A DNA stretch of 48,737 bases from Acidimicrobiales bacterium (lineage in GTDB: Bacteria; Actinomycetota; Acidimicrobiia; Acidimicrobiales; Aldehydirespiratoraceae), in NCBI GenBank assembly GCA_029263215.1, contig JAJCXY010000109.1, positions 1 to 48,737 of the forward strand, in the 5' to 3' direction. Numbering within the stretch: position 1 is the first letter of the stretch; the number at the start of each line of letters is the position of its first letter. The notes beneath the pieces were generated by a model. The model searched no databases. It was given only the letters and a program-made list of their open reading frames with translations, and had not been told where the DNA came from. The translations under genes and the position numbers were made by a program. Shown in pieces: positions 8,135 through 16,287 of the stretch.

Positions 8135-8898
8135 GTCGCTCCGATCGTACCCATAGCGCGAGGCTCCATCGATCGTTCGGCCACGAGGAGAAGCAGGCGG
8201 GGCGTCGTGCGCACCACATCGTGTTCGTACTCCCCCGCCTTGGCCACAAAACCAGGCGGAGGCGCCGGCTCCACCATTTTCACCAGAGCCATTCCCGCGT
8301 CGATCAGTCCGTTGATGTAGCGGCTCATCGGTCGATGCACGAATCGCACGGAAACACCCTTCTGGACCTCTTCGACCGTGATTGCCTCGGGAAGATAGGG
8401 GCCGATACGCCAGTAGGTCTCCGGCGGTTCGATCATGTGATCGACGATCATCCCGCTGTCGGGTGTTTGAAGCAGGGGATGGTTCAAGAACAGGAGGAAA
8501 CGACCGCCCGGGCGCAACACCCGAGCAACCTCCGCCAACGACGCGTCAAGAGTATCGACGTGCTCGAACACAAGGCAGACCACGACGGCATCGATCGATT
8601 CGTCCGCCACTGGCAGCGCATCGCTGCCGGCCAGGCCGTAGACCGGTCCCCCGCCCCGCTCAGCGGCCACCACGACCTGGGAGACCGTGGGATCCAGCCC
8701 CACCACCGAGGCACCCAACTCACTCGTGGCGGCGCGAGCGATCTGGCCCTCACCGGTGCCAACGTCGAGAACCCGCTCCATTCCTTCGAGATGCTCGAGC
8801 GCAAGCGGGATTATCTGCTCGACATATTCGGGATCCACGCCATCGGTGAACTCGCGTTGCCACCAGTCGGCATGATCATCCCAATGGGGTTCGGTCAT
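8131..8898 (-). CDS. Class I SAM-dependent methyltransferase
   Basis: The 255-residue product has the SAM motif I VLDVGTGEGQIAR at about residues 44-56, a motif II-like GLDPT, and the post-motif AEVARVLRPGGRFLLFLNHP, as in the methyltransferase 11 family. The substrate is not evident. I chose the ATG at 8898: it lies 17 nt after the upstream gene's stop (8916), whereas the longer frame starting at 8973 would run into that gene. Its stop overlaps the rapZ start by 4 bp, so it is co-translated with rapZ and yvcK; this suggests, but does not prove, a link to envelope precursor metabolism. Confidence 0.87.
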   Translation of the reverse strand: MTEPHWDDHADWWQREFTDGVDPEYVEQIIPLALEHLEGMERVLDVGTGEGQIARAATSELGASVVGLDPTVSQVVVAAERGGGPVYGLAGSDALPVADESIDAVVVCLVFEHVDTLDASLAEVARVLRPGGRFLLFLNHPLLQTPDSGMIVDHMIEPPETYWRIGPYLPEAITVEEVQKGVSVRFVHRPMSRYINGLIDAGMALVKMVEPAPPPGFVAKAGEYEHDVVRTTPRLLLLVAERSMEPRAMGTIGAT

Positions 8899-8915
8899 CT
8901 GGTCAGGATGCCCTA

Positions 8916-10415
8916 TCAGCCTTCCGGAGGCGTGATCCGCACAACCGATCGTTCGCCCTGTACGGCCACCCATATCGAACCGTTGCCGACCGAGATGCCG
9001 GTGGGGCCGCCCCGAGCGCTCGAACCGAGAGGGGTACGGGTGAGAATGTCGCCGGTGGCCCGCTCGATCTGGACGATCTCACCCGCATCGGTGACCGTCA
9101 CCCACACATCGAGACCGACTATCGCCAACTCGGTTGGGCCGAGGCCAACCGCAATACTCTGCACGACCTCGCCGGACGCCATGTCGACCTCCGCAACCGT
9201 GCCTTCCTCATGATTGGTGATCCACAAGCTGCCTTCATGAGCAGCCAAGCCGACCGGGCCGGCACCGACGATCACCCGCTGGGTGACCGTGAACGCGGCG
9301 CGGTCGATCTGGACGACCTCACCGGTTTCGAAGATCGCAGCCCAGATCCCGTGCTCCTCGGTGACGGCAACCGCGGTGGGGCTACCGAGCACATCGACCT
9401 GCTCGAGAATCTCGCCCGAACCAGGGTCGATTCGTGCCACGAACGCTCCGTCGAACGAGGCGACAACGAGCGTCGCACCGTCTTTGGCGATGCCATCGGG
9501 ACCGGTGAACGGGAATGTGGATACCACCTGATTGGCCACCGGGTCGACGCGGACGATCTGACCGTCGGTGTAGTTGGTGATCCACACCGCAGAGGCCGTA
9601 CGCATGACCCTGGTACCGCCGCTCGCCACCTGCCCGGTGGCAGTGACGGTGTTGGTGGCCGGATCGATCGCGGCGTAACCACCGAACGGACCCACCACCG
9701 CAACGCCATCGTTGCCCACGCTTACGAACTTCGCATCGGCGGCCACGACGATGCGCCTCAGAGCGCTGCCAGGCAAGGCCGGTATGGGCTGCTGGGAAAG
9801 GTCGGCCTCCAGAGTGGCCACCTCGGCAGTGAGATCGGCCACTTCACCCTCCAGGGCGGCGACGGCTCCGTCGTCACCCGCTGGTGCGGTGGTGTCGACC
9901 TCGGGTTCACCGATGGTGGACGTGGGGGCGTCGCCGGCAACCTCAACTGGAGCATCAGCGTCGTCGGAAGTCCACCACAGGAAACCCAACCCCACGATCG
10001 CGAGCACGGCGACGGCCATACCCATGAAGAAGAGCTTGCGGGAAAGAGTGATGGAGTCGGGCGATGCGACGGGTGTGGGATCCGGCTCAGATCTCGGTTG
10101 AGGCTGGGCCTGCAACTCTGCGGGCGCGGGTTCGGGGACTGGTTCCGGCGTCGGTTCGGGTGGCGGCGGCTCAGACACGCTGACCGGCTCGGGCGGCAAC
10201 GGGGTGCCCGCCGGAGGCGTCCATGGGCCAGCTGGCGGCGGCTCCGCCGGCGGAGGCGAGGGCGGAGGCTCTACGGCGGGCGGAGACGGAGGCTCTACGG
10301 CGGGCGGAGACGGCACCACGACCGCGGAAGGCTCAACCGGCGGCAAAGGCTCGGCCTCAGTGGGGGCGAACGGTTTCAGAACACCGCTATCGCTGTTGGG
10401 GGGTGTGTCGCTCAT
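8916..10415 (-). CDS. Membrane-anchored beta-propeller protein with a proline-rich cytoplasmic head
   Basis: Four parts are visible in 499 residues. Residues 1-118 are Pro/Glu-rich with VEPPSPPA-type repeats and no hydrophobic stretch. Residues 127-149 are one membrane segment ending in FLWWTS. Residues 183-207 are a short heptad-like helix (ALEGEVADLTAEVATLEADL). Residues 220-499 hold about six repeats of the type 'VWITNYTDGQIVRVDPVANQVV', a YVTN/NHL/Vgb-like propeller. The order implies a cytoplasmic Pro-rich head and an extracellular propeller (inference from the lack of a signal peptide). Such propellers usually bind proteins or polysaccharide. It lies between uvrC and the rapZ group on the same strand, 32 bp after uvrC. 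Function unknown. Confidence 0.85.
   Translation of the reverse strand: MSDTPPNSDSGVLKPFAPTEAEPLPPVEPSAVVVPSPPAVEPPSPPAVEPPPSPPPAEPPPAGPWTPPAGTPLPPEPVSVSEPPPPEPTPEPVPEPAPAELQAQPQPRSEPDPTPVASPDSITLSRKLFFMGMAVAVLAIVGLGFLWWTSDDADAPVEVAGDAPTSTIGEPEVDTTAPAGDDGAVAALEGEVADLTAEVATLEADLSQQPIPALPGSALRRIVVAADAKFVSVGNDGVAVVGPFGGYAAIDPATNTVTATGQVASGGTRVMRTASAVWITNYTDGQIVRVDPVANQVVSTFPFTGPDGIAKDGATLVVASFDGAFVARIDPGSGEILEQVDVLGSPTAVAVTEEHGIWAAIFETGEVVQIDRAAFTVTQRVIVGAGPVGLAAHEGSLWITNHEEGTVAEVDMASGEVVQSIAVGLGPTELAIVGLDVWVTVTDAGEIVQIERATGDILTRTPLGSSARGGPTGISVGNGSIWVAVQGERSVVRITPPEG
10264..10311 (-). repeat. Two perfect 24-bp tandem repeats inside the proline-rich coding region
   Basis: The 24-bp unit from 10264 to 10287 is repeated exactly at 10288-10311, and a partial third copy precedes it. 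On the minus strand each unit encodes eight residues, VEPPSPPA in some register. Because the unit is a multiple of three, changes in copy number would lengthen or shorten the proline-rich head without breaking the frame. Confidence 0.75.
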
Positions 10416-10447
10416 CGGCCGACTCCTCGGTCCCGCGTTCCATCAAA

Positions 10448-12349
10448 CTACTCAATACCCCCGGCGGATCGGGGACGCTCAGACCCGCCGCCCTGACGGT
10501 GGAGGGCACGAAAAACGTTCTCAGCTACCTCGTCGGGAAGCCAGGTCAGGTTCTTGAGGGTGTCGACGTCGGTGCGCTTCACCGCGTTGACCCCACCCAA
10601 CTCCTTGGTGAGCCTCTTCTTACGGGCAGGACCCAGCCCAACGATGCCATCCAGCGCCGACCTCGTCATTCGCTTGTCTCGCAGCGACCGGTGATAGGCG
10701 ATCGCAAACCGATGTGATTCATCCCGAATGCGCTGAAGAAGATAGAGCGCCTCGCTCTGACGCGGTAAACGGATCGACTCCGATTCGCCGGGCACGAAGA
10801 CCTCCTCGAACTGCTTCGCCAAGGACACCACGGGGATCTCGTCGCTCAGGCCCAGTTCGTCGAGTACGCGCACTGCCGAAGAGAGTTGACCCTTCCCCCC
10901 ATCGACCACCAGCAGTTGGGGCGGGTAGGAGAACCGCCCATCGCGCTCTTCCACCGGCATCGACCGCTCCTCCAGATAGGCCGAGAAACGGCGGGTGAGC
11001 ACCTCCTCCATCGCCGCGAAATCGTCGTTGCCGTCGACCGTCTTGATCTTGAACCGCCGATAATCCGACTTCTTCGGCAGCCCGTCCTCCACCACCACCA
11101 TCGAGCCCACATAGTCGGTGCCCTGGATATGGCTCATGTCGTAGCACTCGATTCGCAGCGGGGCGAAGGGCAGGCCCAGATAGTCCTGGAGCTCATTGAG
11201 AGCGCGAGCCCTGCTGTTGTGATCGGCGCTGCGCTTGAGTCGATGCCGGGTAAAGGCCTCCTCGGCGTTCTGCGTCACCGTGCCTTGAAGGGTGCGCTTG
11301 TCGCCACGTTGAGGCACCCGAATCTTCACCTGCGATTCCCTCAGCTCCGACAACCATTCCTCGTAGAGCCCGGGATCGTGGGGCAACTCCGGAACCAGTA
11401 CCTCCTTGGGCCAACCCACCGGGTTGTCGTCGAAATAGAGGCGCTCCAACACCCGACTCACCAGCTCGGCCCGGTCGAGCTCCTCCACCTTGTCGACCAC
11501 GAAACCCCGCCGACCCATCACCCGGCCCTTCCGCACAAAAAACACCTGAACTGCGGCTTCGAGTTCGTCGTCGAACAAGCCCACCACATCGACATCTTCG
11601 TTGCGGGCGAAAACCATCTGCTGCTTCTCCACCGCCTTACGTACCGAAGTCAGGCGGTCCCGCAGGTGGGCGGCGAGCTCGTACTCCAGGCCTTCTGAAG
11701 CCGACTGCATCTGGGTCTCGAGGCGAGCGATCACCTCCTCGGTGTCGCCCTCCAGAAACGAAATCAACTCGTCGACCAGCCCGGCGTACTCCGCCTCGCC
11801 GACCTCTCCCACGCACGGCCCCGCGCACTTCTCGATGTGGAACAACAGGCACGGCTTGCCCAGTTTCTCGTGGCGCCGATAGCGCCCATCGGTGCATGTA
11901 CGGACCGGGAAGGTACGCAGCAGCAGATCGAGGGTCTCGCGAATGGCGTAGGCATGGCCGTAGGGGCCGAAATAGCGGTTTCCCTTCTTCCGTTTCCCCC
12001 GCATCACCATGGCGCGAGGCCACTCGTCGACGGTGGTGAGACAGAGGAAGGGATACGACTTGTCGTCGGTGTAGCGCACATTGAAGCGCGGCTTGTGGCG
12101 CTGGATCAGCGAGTACTCGAGCATCAACGCCTCGACCTCGTTGCCTACCTGGATCCACTCCACCGACTCTGCGGTCTCCACCATCTGGCGAGTACGACTG
12201 TGGAGGTTGCGCGGGTTCTGGAAGTAGTTGGACAGGCGTGACCGCAGGCTCTTGGCCTTACCGACATAGATGACGCGGCCGTCGGCGTCCTTGAACTGGT
12301 AGGAGCCGGGCATGTCCGGAATCGAGCCGGCTGGGGGGCGCTGGACCAT
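10448..12349 (-). CDS. uvrC: Excinuclease ABC subunit C
   Basis: The 633-residue protein makes both incisions around a lesion in nucleotide excision repair. Seen in order: an N-terminal GIY-YIG nuclease domain (GSYQFKDADGRVIYVGKAKSLRSRL region, residues about 14-40); a cysteine group GKPCLLFHIEKCAGPCVG near 165-182; a UVR domain that contacts UvrB; the RNase H-like nuclease domain with YDMSHIQGTDYVGSMVV and LLVVDGGKGQL; and C-terminal helix-hairpin-helix motifs (LDGIVGLGPARKKRL). The ATG start at 12349 gives normal length. It is downstream of the polysaccharide cassette on the same strand, 42 bp after it, rather than next to uvrA. Confidence 0.97.
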   Translation of the reverse strand: MVQRPPAGSIPDMPGSYQFKDADGRVIYVGKAKSLRSRLSNYFQNPRNLHSRTRQMVETAESVEWIQVGNEVEALMLEYSLIQRHKPRFNVRYTDDKSYPFLCLTTVDEWPRAMVMRGKRKKGNRYFGPYGHAYAIRETLDLLLRTFPVRTCTDGRYRRHEKLGKPCLLFHIEKCAGPCVGEVGEAEYAGLVDELISFLEGDTEEVIARLETQMQSASEGLEYELAAHLRDRLTSVRKAVEKQQMVFARNEDVDVVGLFDDELEAAVQVFFVRKGRVMGRRGFVVDKVEELDRAELVSRVLERLYFDDNPVGWPKEVLVPELPHDPGLYEEWLSELRESQVKIRVPQRGDKRTLQGTVTQNAEEAFTRHRLKRSADHNSRARALNELQDYLGLPFAPLRIECYDMSHIQGTDYVGSMVVVEDGLPKKSDYRRFKIKTVDGNDDFAAMEEVLTRRFSAYLEERSMPVEERDGRFSYPPQLLVVDGGKGQLSSAVRVLDELGLSDEIPVVSLAKQFEEVFVPGESESIRLPRQSEALYLLQRIRDESHRFAIAYHRSLRDKRMTRSALDGIVGLGPARKKRLTKELGGVNAVKRTDVDTLKNLTWLPDEVAENVFRALHRQGGGSERPRSAGGIE

Positions 12350-12391
12350 CGCTTCGAGACTAGGCAGTCGGTCGCCCGACTGCAGACCGCC

Positions 12392-13051
12392 TCAGTGAGT
12401 TTGGTTCTCGAGCCTATGGACCGACCATCGCAACGGGCTGTGCGGTCCGAACTGCACCCGCGTGACGAACACCCCGGTTCGGTTCAGTAATGCGCGAATG
12501 ACGGTCATTGGGAAGCGCAGCGCTCGACCCACTCGACCGGGTGGGAGCGGCATCGAGGCCTTGCCCGAGCCTCGGCCGGCGTTGAACACCCAGTAGAACG
12601 CATCGCATACGCTGGCCTCGATCCAGCCACGTCGGGACTTCTCGACGAACCGGAGCCCATCGCCGTCGCGGCCGACTCGCCACAGATGGTAGTCCTCGTG
12701 AAGTAGCCGATCACCCAACGGGCTCGGCGTTTCGATGTACCCCGCAGCCGAGACCCGAGCCAATTCTCGACAGAAAGCAGCCGGGTCGTCAACGTGCTCC
12801 GCTATGTGCGACGCAATCACGTAGCCAAACGAATCGTCGCGAAACGGCAAGGCAGTCACGTCGCCGATGACGAAAGGCCGGTCGACCACCGGGGCGGCCC
12901 CGTTTCGATGCTCATCGTCGTCGAGCGACATGTCGCAGCAGAAGTCGGCGCGCGGGTTCGGGAAGGCACCACTGCCAACATCGAGGACTCGTACTGACTC
13001 ATCGACTCCCACCCTCGTACGGCCCCACCCGACCCGAACCACGTCGTTCAT
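12392..13051 (-). CDS. SAM-dependent methyltransferase of the polysaccharide cassette
   Basis: The 219-residue product has SAM motif I VRVLDVGSGAFPNPRADFCCD at about residues 19-39, an acidic FVIGDVTALPFRDDSF segment, and HIAEHVDDPAAFCRELARV, as in methyltransferase 11 proteins that modify sugars. The C-terminal third is basic and hydrophobic. The ATG at 13051 overlaps the preceding glycosyltransferase stop by 4 bp (ATGA); the longer frame reaching back to 13138 would sit inside that gene. It is the last gene of the five-gene operon and probably O-methylates a sugar or a tailored glycan end (inference). Confidence 0.85.
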   Translation of the reverse strand: MNDVVRVGWGRTRVGVDESVRVLDVGSGAFPNPRADFCCDMSLDDDEHRNGAAPVVDRPFVIGDVTALPFRDDSFGYVIASHIAEHVDDPAAFCRELARVSAAGYIETPSPLGDRLLHEDYHLWRVGRDGDGLRFVEKSRRGWIEASVCDAFYWVFNAGRGSGKASMPLPPGRVGRALRFPMTVIRALLNRTGVFVTRVQFGPHSPLRWSVHRLENQTH

Positions 13052-13977
13052 GCGGGAAGCCCCGGATCCATCGCTCCGGCCTCGAATACCGCTCGCACGG
13101 CGGCGGCCGTTTCGATCGGGTCGAGCCGGGCGTCCCACGAGCTCCGCACGGCGTCAATCACTGAGGTCTCCGCCACGTCAAGCCTCTTGAGTCCACTCCT
13201 GTGAACCCTTCGCAGCATGGGCCACGTTCGCTGGTTGAGGGCCGCGAACAGCTCGACACCAACCCAGCGGAGCAGGGTTCTCGTCGCTCGCCCCGTAGGG
13301 CTTCCGCCGGCGCGTGCGTGGTCGACCACCAGATCTGGTGCGAAGCCCACGGTACGTCCGGTCTTGGCGACGCGGTACCAGAGGTCGAGGTCTTCTGCGT
13401 AAAGGGGATATCTCGGGTCAAAGCCGCCGACGGCCTCGAAGGCATCGTAATGGAGCATCAGCAGGGCGCCTGAACCGAATCGGCGAGGGACTTCTATGAG
13501 CTCACGGCCTGTTGGGATCTCTGGCACAAGCAACGACATAGCGGTCTTCGAAGAGACGTTCCCGGTCGTCCTCACTTCACGTGAGGTGACCATGGCTTCT
13601 CGGAGGAGACTTGGACGGTGATAGCCCGCTGACCTGAAGCTGTCGCGTGTTCTCAGAGCCGGAGCAACCACTCCTGGGCTCGATAGCCCAATCACCCGGC
13701 GACCAAGTTCGCGCAGCGTGGCCGGGGTTACATCCACGTCGGGGTTATGGAGGCAAATCAACGGCGCGTCACCATGAAAGGACCTCACGCCGATGTTGCA
13801 AGCTTCGCCGAATCCAACGTTGGCGCCTGGCCGCACCACTGTGCCTGCACCATTGTATTCGCCACTGTTGTCGACCACGACAACGGCGAAGTCCGACTGG
13901 CCGAGCCGTCGGGCCCTTTCGTCCACGGCGTCGGCACAGAGGAAGTTGACGATGACAACACCGATCTTGGTCACCAC
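13048..13977 (-). CDS. Glycosyltransferase family 2 (rhamnosyltransferase-like)
   Basis: The 309-residue enzyme has the GT2 opening GVVIVNFLCAD, the VVDNSG strand, a 'NVGFGEACNIGVR' segment, the metal-binding HNPDVDV motif, a central FGSGALLMLHYDAFEAVGGFD and the acceptor-side YAEDLDLWYRV motif. These match WbbL-like rhamnosyltransferases, though the donor sugar is not proven. I chose the GTG at 13977 because a GAGG ribosome site sits 7 nt upstream and it begins 1 nt after the flippase stop; GTG at 13974 is also possible. No membrane segment is apparent, so it should act at the inner face of the membrane on a lipid-linked sugar. Confidence 0.88.
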   Translation of the reverse strand: MVTKIGVVIVNFLCADAVDERARRLGQSDFAVVVVDNSGEYNGAGTVVRPGANVGFGEACNIGVRSFHGDAPLICLHNPDVDVTPATLRELGRRVIGLSSPGVVAPALRTRDSFRSAGYHRPSLLREAMVTSREVRTTGNVSSKTAMSLLVPEIPTGRELIEVPRRFGSGALLMLHYDAFEAVGGFDPRYPLYAEDLDLWYRVAKTGRTVGFAPDLVVDHARAGGSPTGRATRTLLRWVGVELFAALNQRTWPMLRRVHRSGLKRLDVAETSVIDAVRSSWDARLDPIETAAAVRAVFEAGAMDPGLPA

Positions 13978-13978
13978 G

Positions 13979-15298
13979 TCAAGACCTCGCCTGCGAGCGC
14001 AACGATTCGAATGCCAGCCGGAGGGTGTCGAAATCGTCGCGACGGCCGGGCACCAGATCACGAAGCCGACCTCCGGTAACGGCCCGCCACCGGATCAGGA
14101 CCGCCGTGGTCGAAGTCGAGTAGCCGATCACAGACGCGAAAGCGGCGCCCACGATGCCGTACGTCGGAGCGAGAAGAACCAGTGCTATCAACATCGCGAC
14201 CACGCCGAGAAGACCGGTGCTGGCGCGAATCCCGCTCATCCCCCGCGCGAGCAGGTCGGACGAGATCAATTTCCACACTGAGAGAATCACCGAAGCAAGA
14301 ACCAAGAACGGCACGGGATCAGCCGCCTGCTCGTAGGACGCACCGAACACGAATCGAACGATTGGTTTCGCAAAGACAGCCACTACTGTCCCGACCGCAA
14401 TGGCGCTTCCCAAAGCGACGCGAACCGTGCGGGCCGTCACCTCCGCCGATGGGTTAGCTGCAGTCGCCGGGAGCAAGACTTGGGAAAGCGCATTCGGCAC
14501 CAGCCACAACAACTCGGCCAGCGGCAGCGCGGCAGCGTAGAGACCGATCTCCTCGACCGTGACGAACCAGGCGATCAAGAGCAGATCAAAGCGGTAGGCA
14601 GCAACCTCCACGAGCGTGCCGAGGCTTGCCGTCCAGTGGCGCCGGACCACCAGCAGCCAGCTGGCATGAGGTCTCCTCGTCGGGTGGGGCAGGAGCTTCC
14701 AGGGCACAGTGACAAGCGAGAGAAGTCGGCCTGCGACCGCTGCCAACAGAACAAGAGCGATCGAACGTCTGTCAATGACGATGAGGAACCCGACCGAGAC
14801 GAGGTAGACCCCCCCGCTGATGGCATTGGCTCCGAACCATCGCGACAGGTCTCGGCGCCCTCTCGCGGGCGCATGTCCGAGCACGAACCACACCGAGCTA
14901 ACTGCCAGTGCGACGGCTGCGGCGAAGCTCCAGCCGTCGACCGAGCTCAACGTCGGAATAAGGATCATGCCTACGACAACGCCACAAACGATCAGCACGG
15001 CGGCCGCGAGCACGGCTTGACCCCGCAGGACAGCCACCATCAAACCTTGGTAGCCGTGCTGGGCACTCTCCTTGCTAGCCCATAGGTCGGTGCCGAGTGT
15101 TGCCATGGCCCCAAGAAGGATGCCCGCCAGGAACATGATGGTGTAAAGGCCCTTACCTTCCGGGCCGAGGAGTCGTGCATTGAGCACTCCGCCGAACGCC
15201 CCGGTCCCCTGAGCCACAAGAACGGTAGCGAACGCGATCGATGCGTCGCGGGCAAAGCGACTACCTCGCACTGACTCCGGAGCGGAGTCCGTCGTCAT
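13979..15298 (-). CDS. Polysaccharide flippase (Wzx/oligosaccharide flippase superfamily)
   Basis: The 439-residue protein is almost entirely hydrophobic, with about 12 membrane segments. It has the early 'VLNARLLGPEGKGLYTIMF' segment typical of Wzx-type flippases and the mid-protein 'YRFDLLLIAWFVTVEEIGLYAAA' repeat unit. These proteins move lipid-linked oligosaccharide to the outer face of the membrane. The ATG at 15298 overlaps the upstream glycosyltransferase stop by 4 bp; the frame upstream of it is a shadow of that gene. Its stop lies 1 nt before the next glycosyltransferase. Confidence 0.88.
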   Translation of the reverse strand: MTTDSAPESVRGSRFARDASIAFATVLVAQGTGAFGGVLNARLLGPEGKGLYTIMFLAGILLGAMATLGTDLWASKESAQHGYQGLMVAVLRGQAVLAAAVLIVCGVVVGMILIPTLSSVDGWSFAAAVALAVSSVWFVLGHAPARGRRDLSRWFGANAISGGVYLVSVGFLIVIDRRSIALVLLAAVAGRLLSLVTVPWKLLPHPTRRPHASWLLVVRRHWTASLGTLVEVAAYRFDLLLIAWFVTVEEIGLYAAALPLAELLWLVPNALSQVLLPATAANPSAEVTARTVRVALGSAIAVGTVVAVFAKPIVRFVFGASYEQAADPVPFLVLASVILSVWKLISSDLLARGMSGIRASTGLLGVVAMLIALVLLAPTYGIVGAAFASVIGYSTSTTAVLIRWRAVTGGRLRDLVPGRRDDFDTLRLAFESLRSQARS

Positions 15299-16287
15299 CG
15301 CGGCCACCGCGCCAGCTCTCGAAGGACCCCTGTCCACCAGCCTCCGGCAACAAGAACCGATGCGACAATCGATACGAGGCGGGCCCGTGGACCCGCCTCC
15401 GGGCCAGCGGAGAGCGTTTCGAATCCTAGGGCCAGAGATGCAGCGGCTATCACCGCAGCCAGCACAACGGGCCGAGACGCGACAGCAAGAGCGACGAGCA
15501 GGCCGAGGACTGCGATCAGGGGCGTCGCGATGAGGACGAGCTGGCGGGATCGGGGGCGGTCGCCAGACTGCCGCCAGTAGCGTGCCTTCCACCGCCCAAA
15601 CCGATGGTATTGCCGCCATATCGCGCCGAGGGTCCGCCTGGGCACGTAGTCGACTGCGATCTCCGCTTCAAACCAGATGTCGCCGGACCTGGCCATCCGC
15701 CGGTTGAGCTCAAAGTCCTGGTTGGTCGTCCATACCTCGCTCCAACCACCGGCCGTGCGGAGTTGCTCAGTGCGAAACGCACCGAGGTAGACAGTGTCAG
15801 CGGGACCACTCGACGCTCCGCGGCGGTAGCGGGACAGGCCCATGCCGAGCGGATTGTTGAGCGCCCGGGCGATGCCTTTGGCAATCGGGCCGTCGCAGGG
15901 CGCAATGGCACGTTGCGAACCGCCAACAACCGCCACGTTCGGTCGCGTGCTCAATGTCTCAACACACGTGCTCACGTAGTCGGCGGGGATGCGGCTCCTT
16001 GCATCAACCCGACAAACCACATCACCCCGGGCGCTCTTTAGCCCGGCATTCAAGTTGGACGGTGTGGTTCCCGTCGGGTTCGAGATTACTTCGAACCGGG
16101 CAAGGTGGGCATCGCTCAACTTGCCGTCGGCCACCGCGGCCGTGCCGTCGGTGGAGCCTCCGTCAATAATGATCACCTCAAGGCGGGCTGAGGGATGATC
16201 CTGGCGTGCTATCGCCTCGATGCAGCCACCGATGTCCGACTGCTCATCGCGAGCCGGCACCAACACCGTCACCAGAGGCACACTCAT
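15295..16287 (-). CDS. Glycosyltransferase family 2 with C-terminal membrane segments (ExoA-like)
   Basis: The 330-residue protein opens with VTVLVPARDEQSDIGGCIEAI and has the IIDGGSTDGT strand, a VDARSRIP metal-site motif, an acceptor-side TNQDFELNRRM motif and the RYWRQ amphipathic helix. Two or three hydrophobic segments fill residues about 250-320. This pattern fits ExoA-like enzymes of succinoglycan-type pathways, which work on undecaprenyl-linked sugars. It overlaps its neighbours by 4 bp on both sides (ATGA at 16284-16287 and 15295-15298). The donor and acceptor are unknown. Confidence 0.88.
   Translation of the reverse strand: MSVPLVTVLVPARDEQSDIGGCIEAIARQDHPSARLEVIIIDGGSTDGTAAVADGKLSDAHLARFEVISNPTGTTPSNLNAGLKSARGDVVCRVDARSRIPADYVSTCVETLSTRPNVAVVGGSQRAIAPCDGPIAKGIARALNNPLGMGLSRYRRGASSGPADTVYLGAFRTEQLRTAGGWSEVWTTNQDFELNRRMARSGDIWFEAEIAVDYVPRRTLGAIWRQYHRFGRWKARYWRQSGDRPRSRQLVLIATPLIAVLGLLVALAVASRPVVLAAVIAAASLALGFETLSAGPEAGPRARLVSIVASVLVAGGWWTGVLRELARWPR

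Noticed and set aside
8899..8973. Longer N-terminus for the methyltransferase
   Set aside because: It would overlap the propeller gene's end by 58 bp and has no conserved sequence; ATG at 8898 fits.
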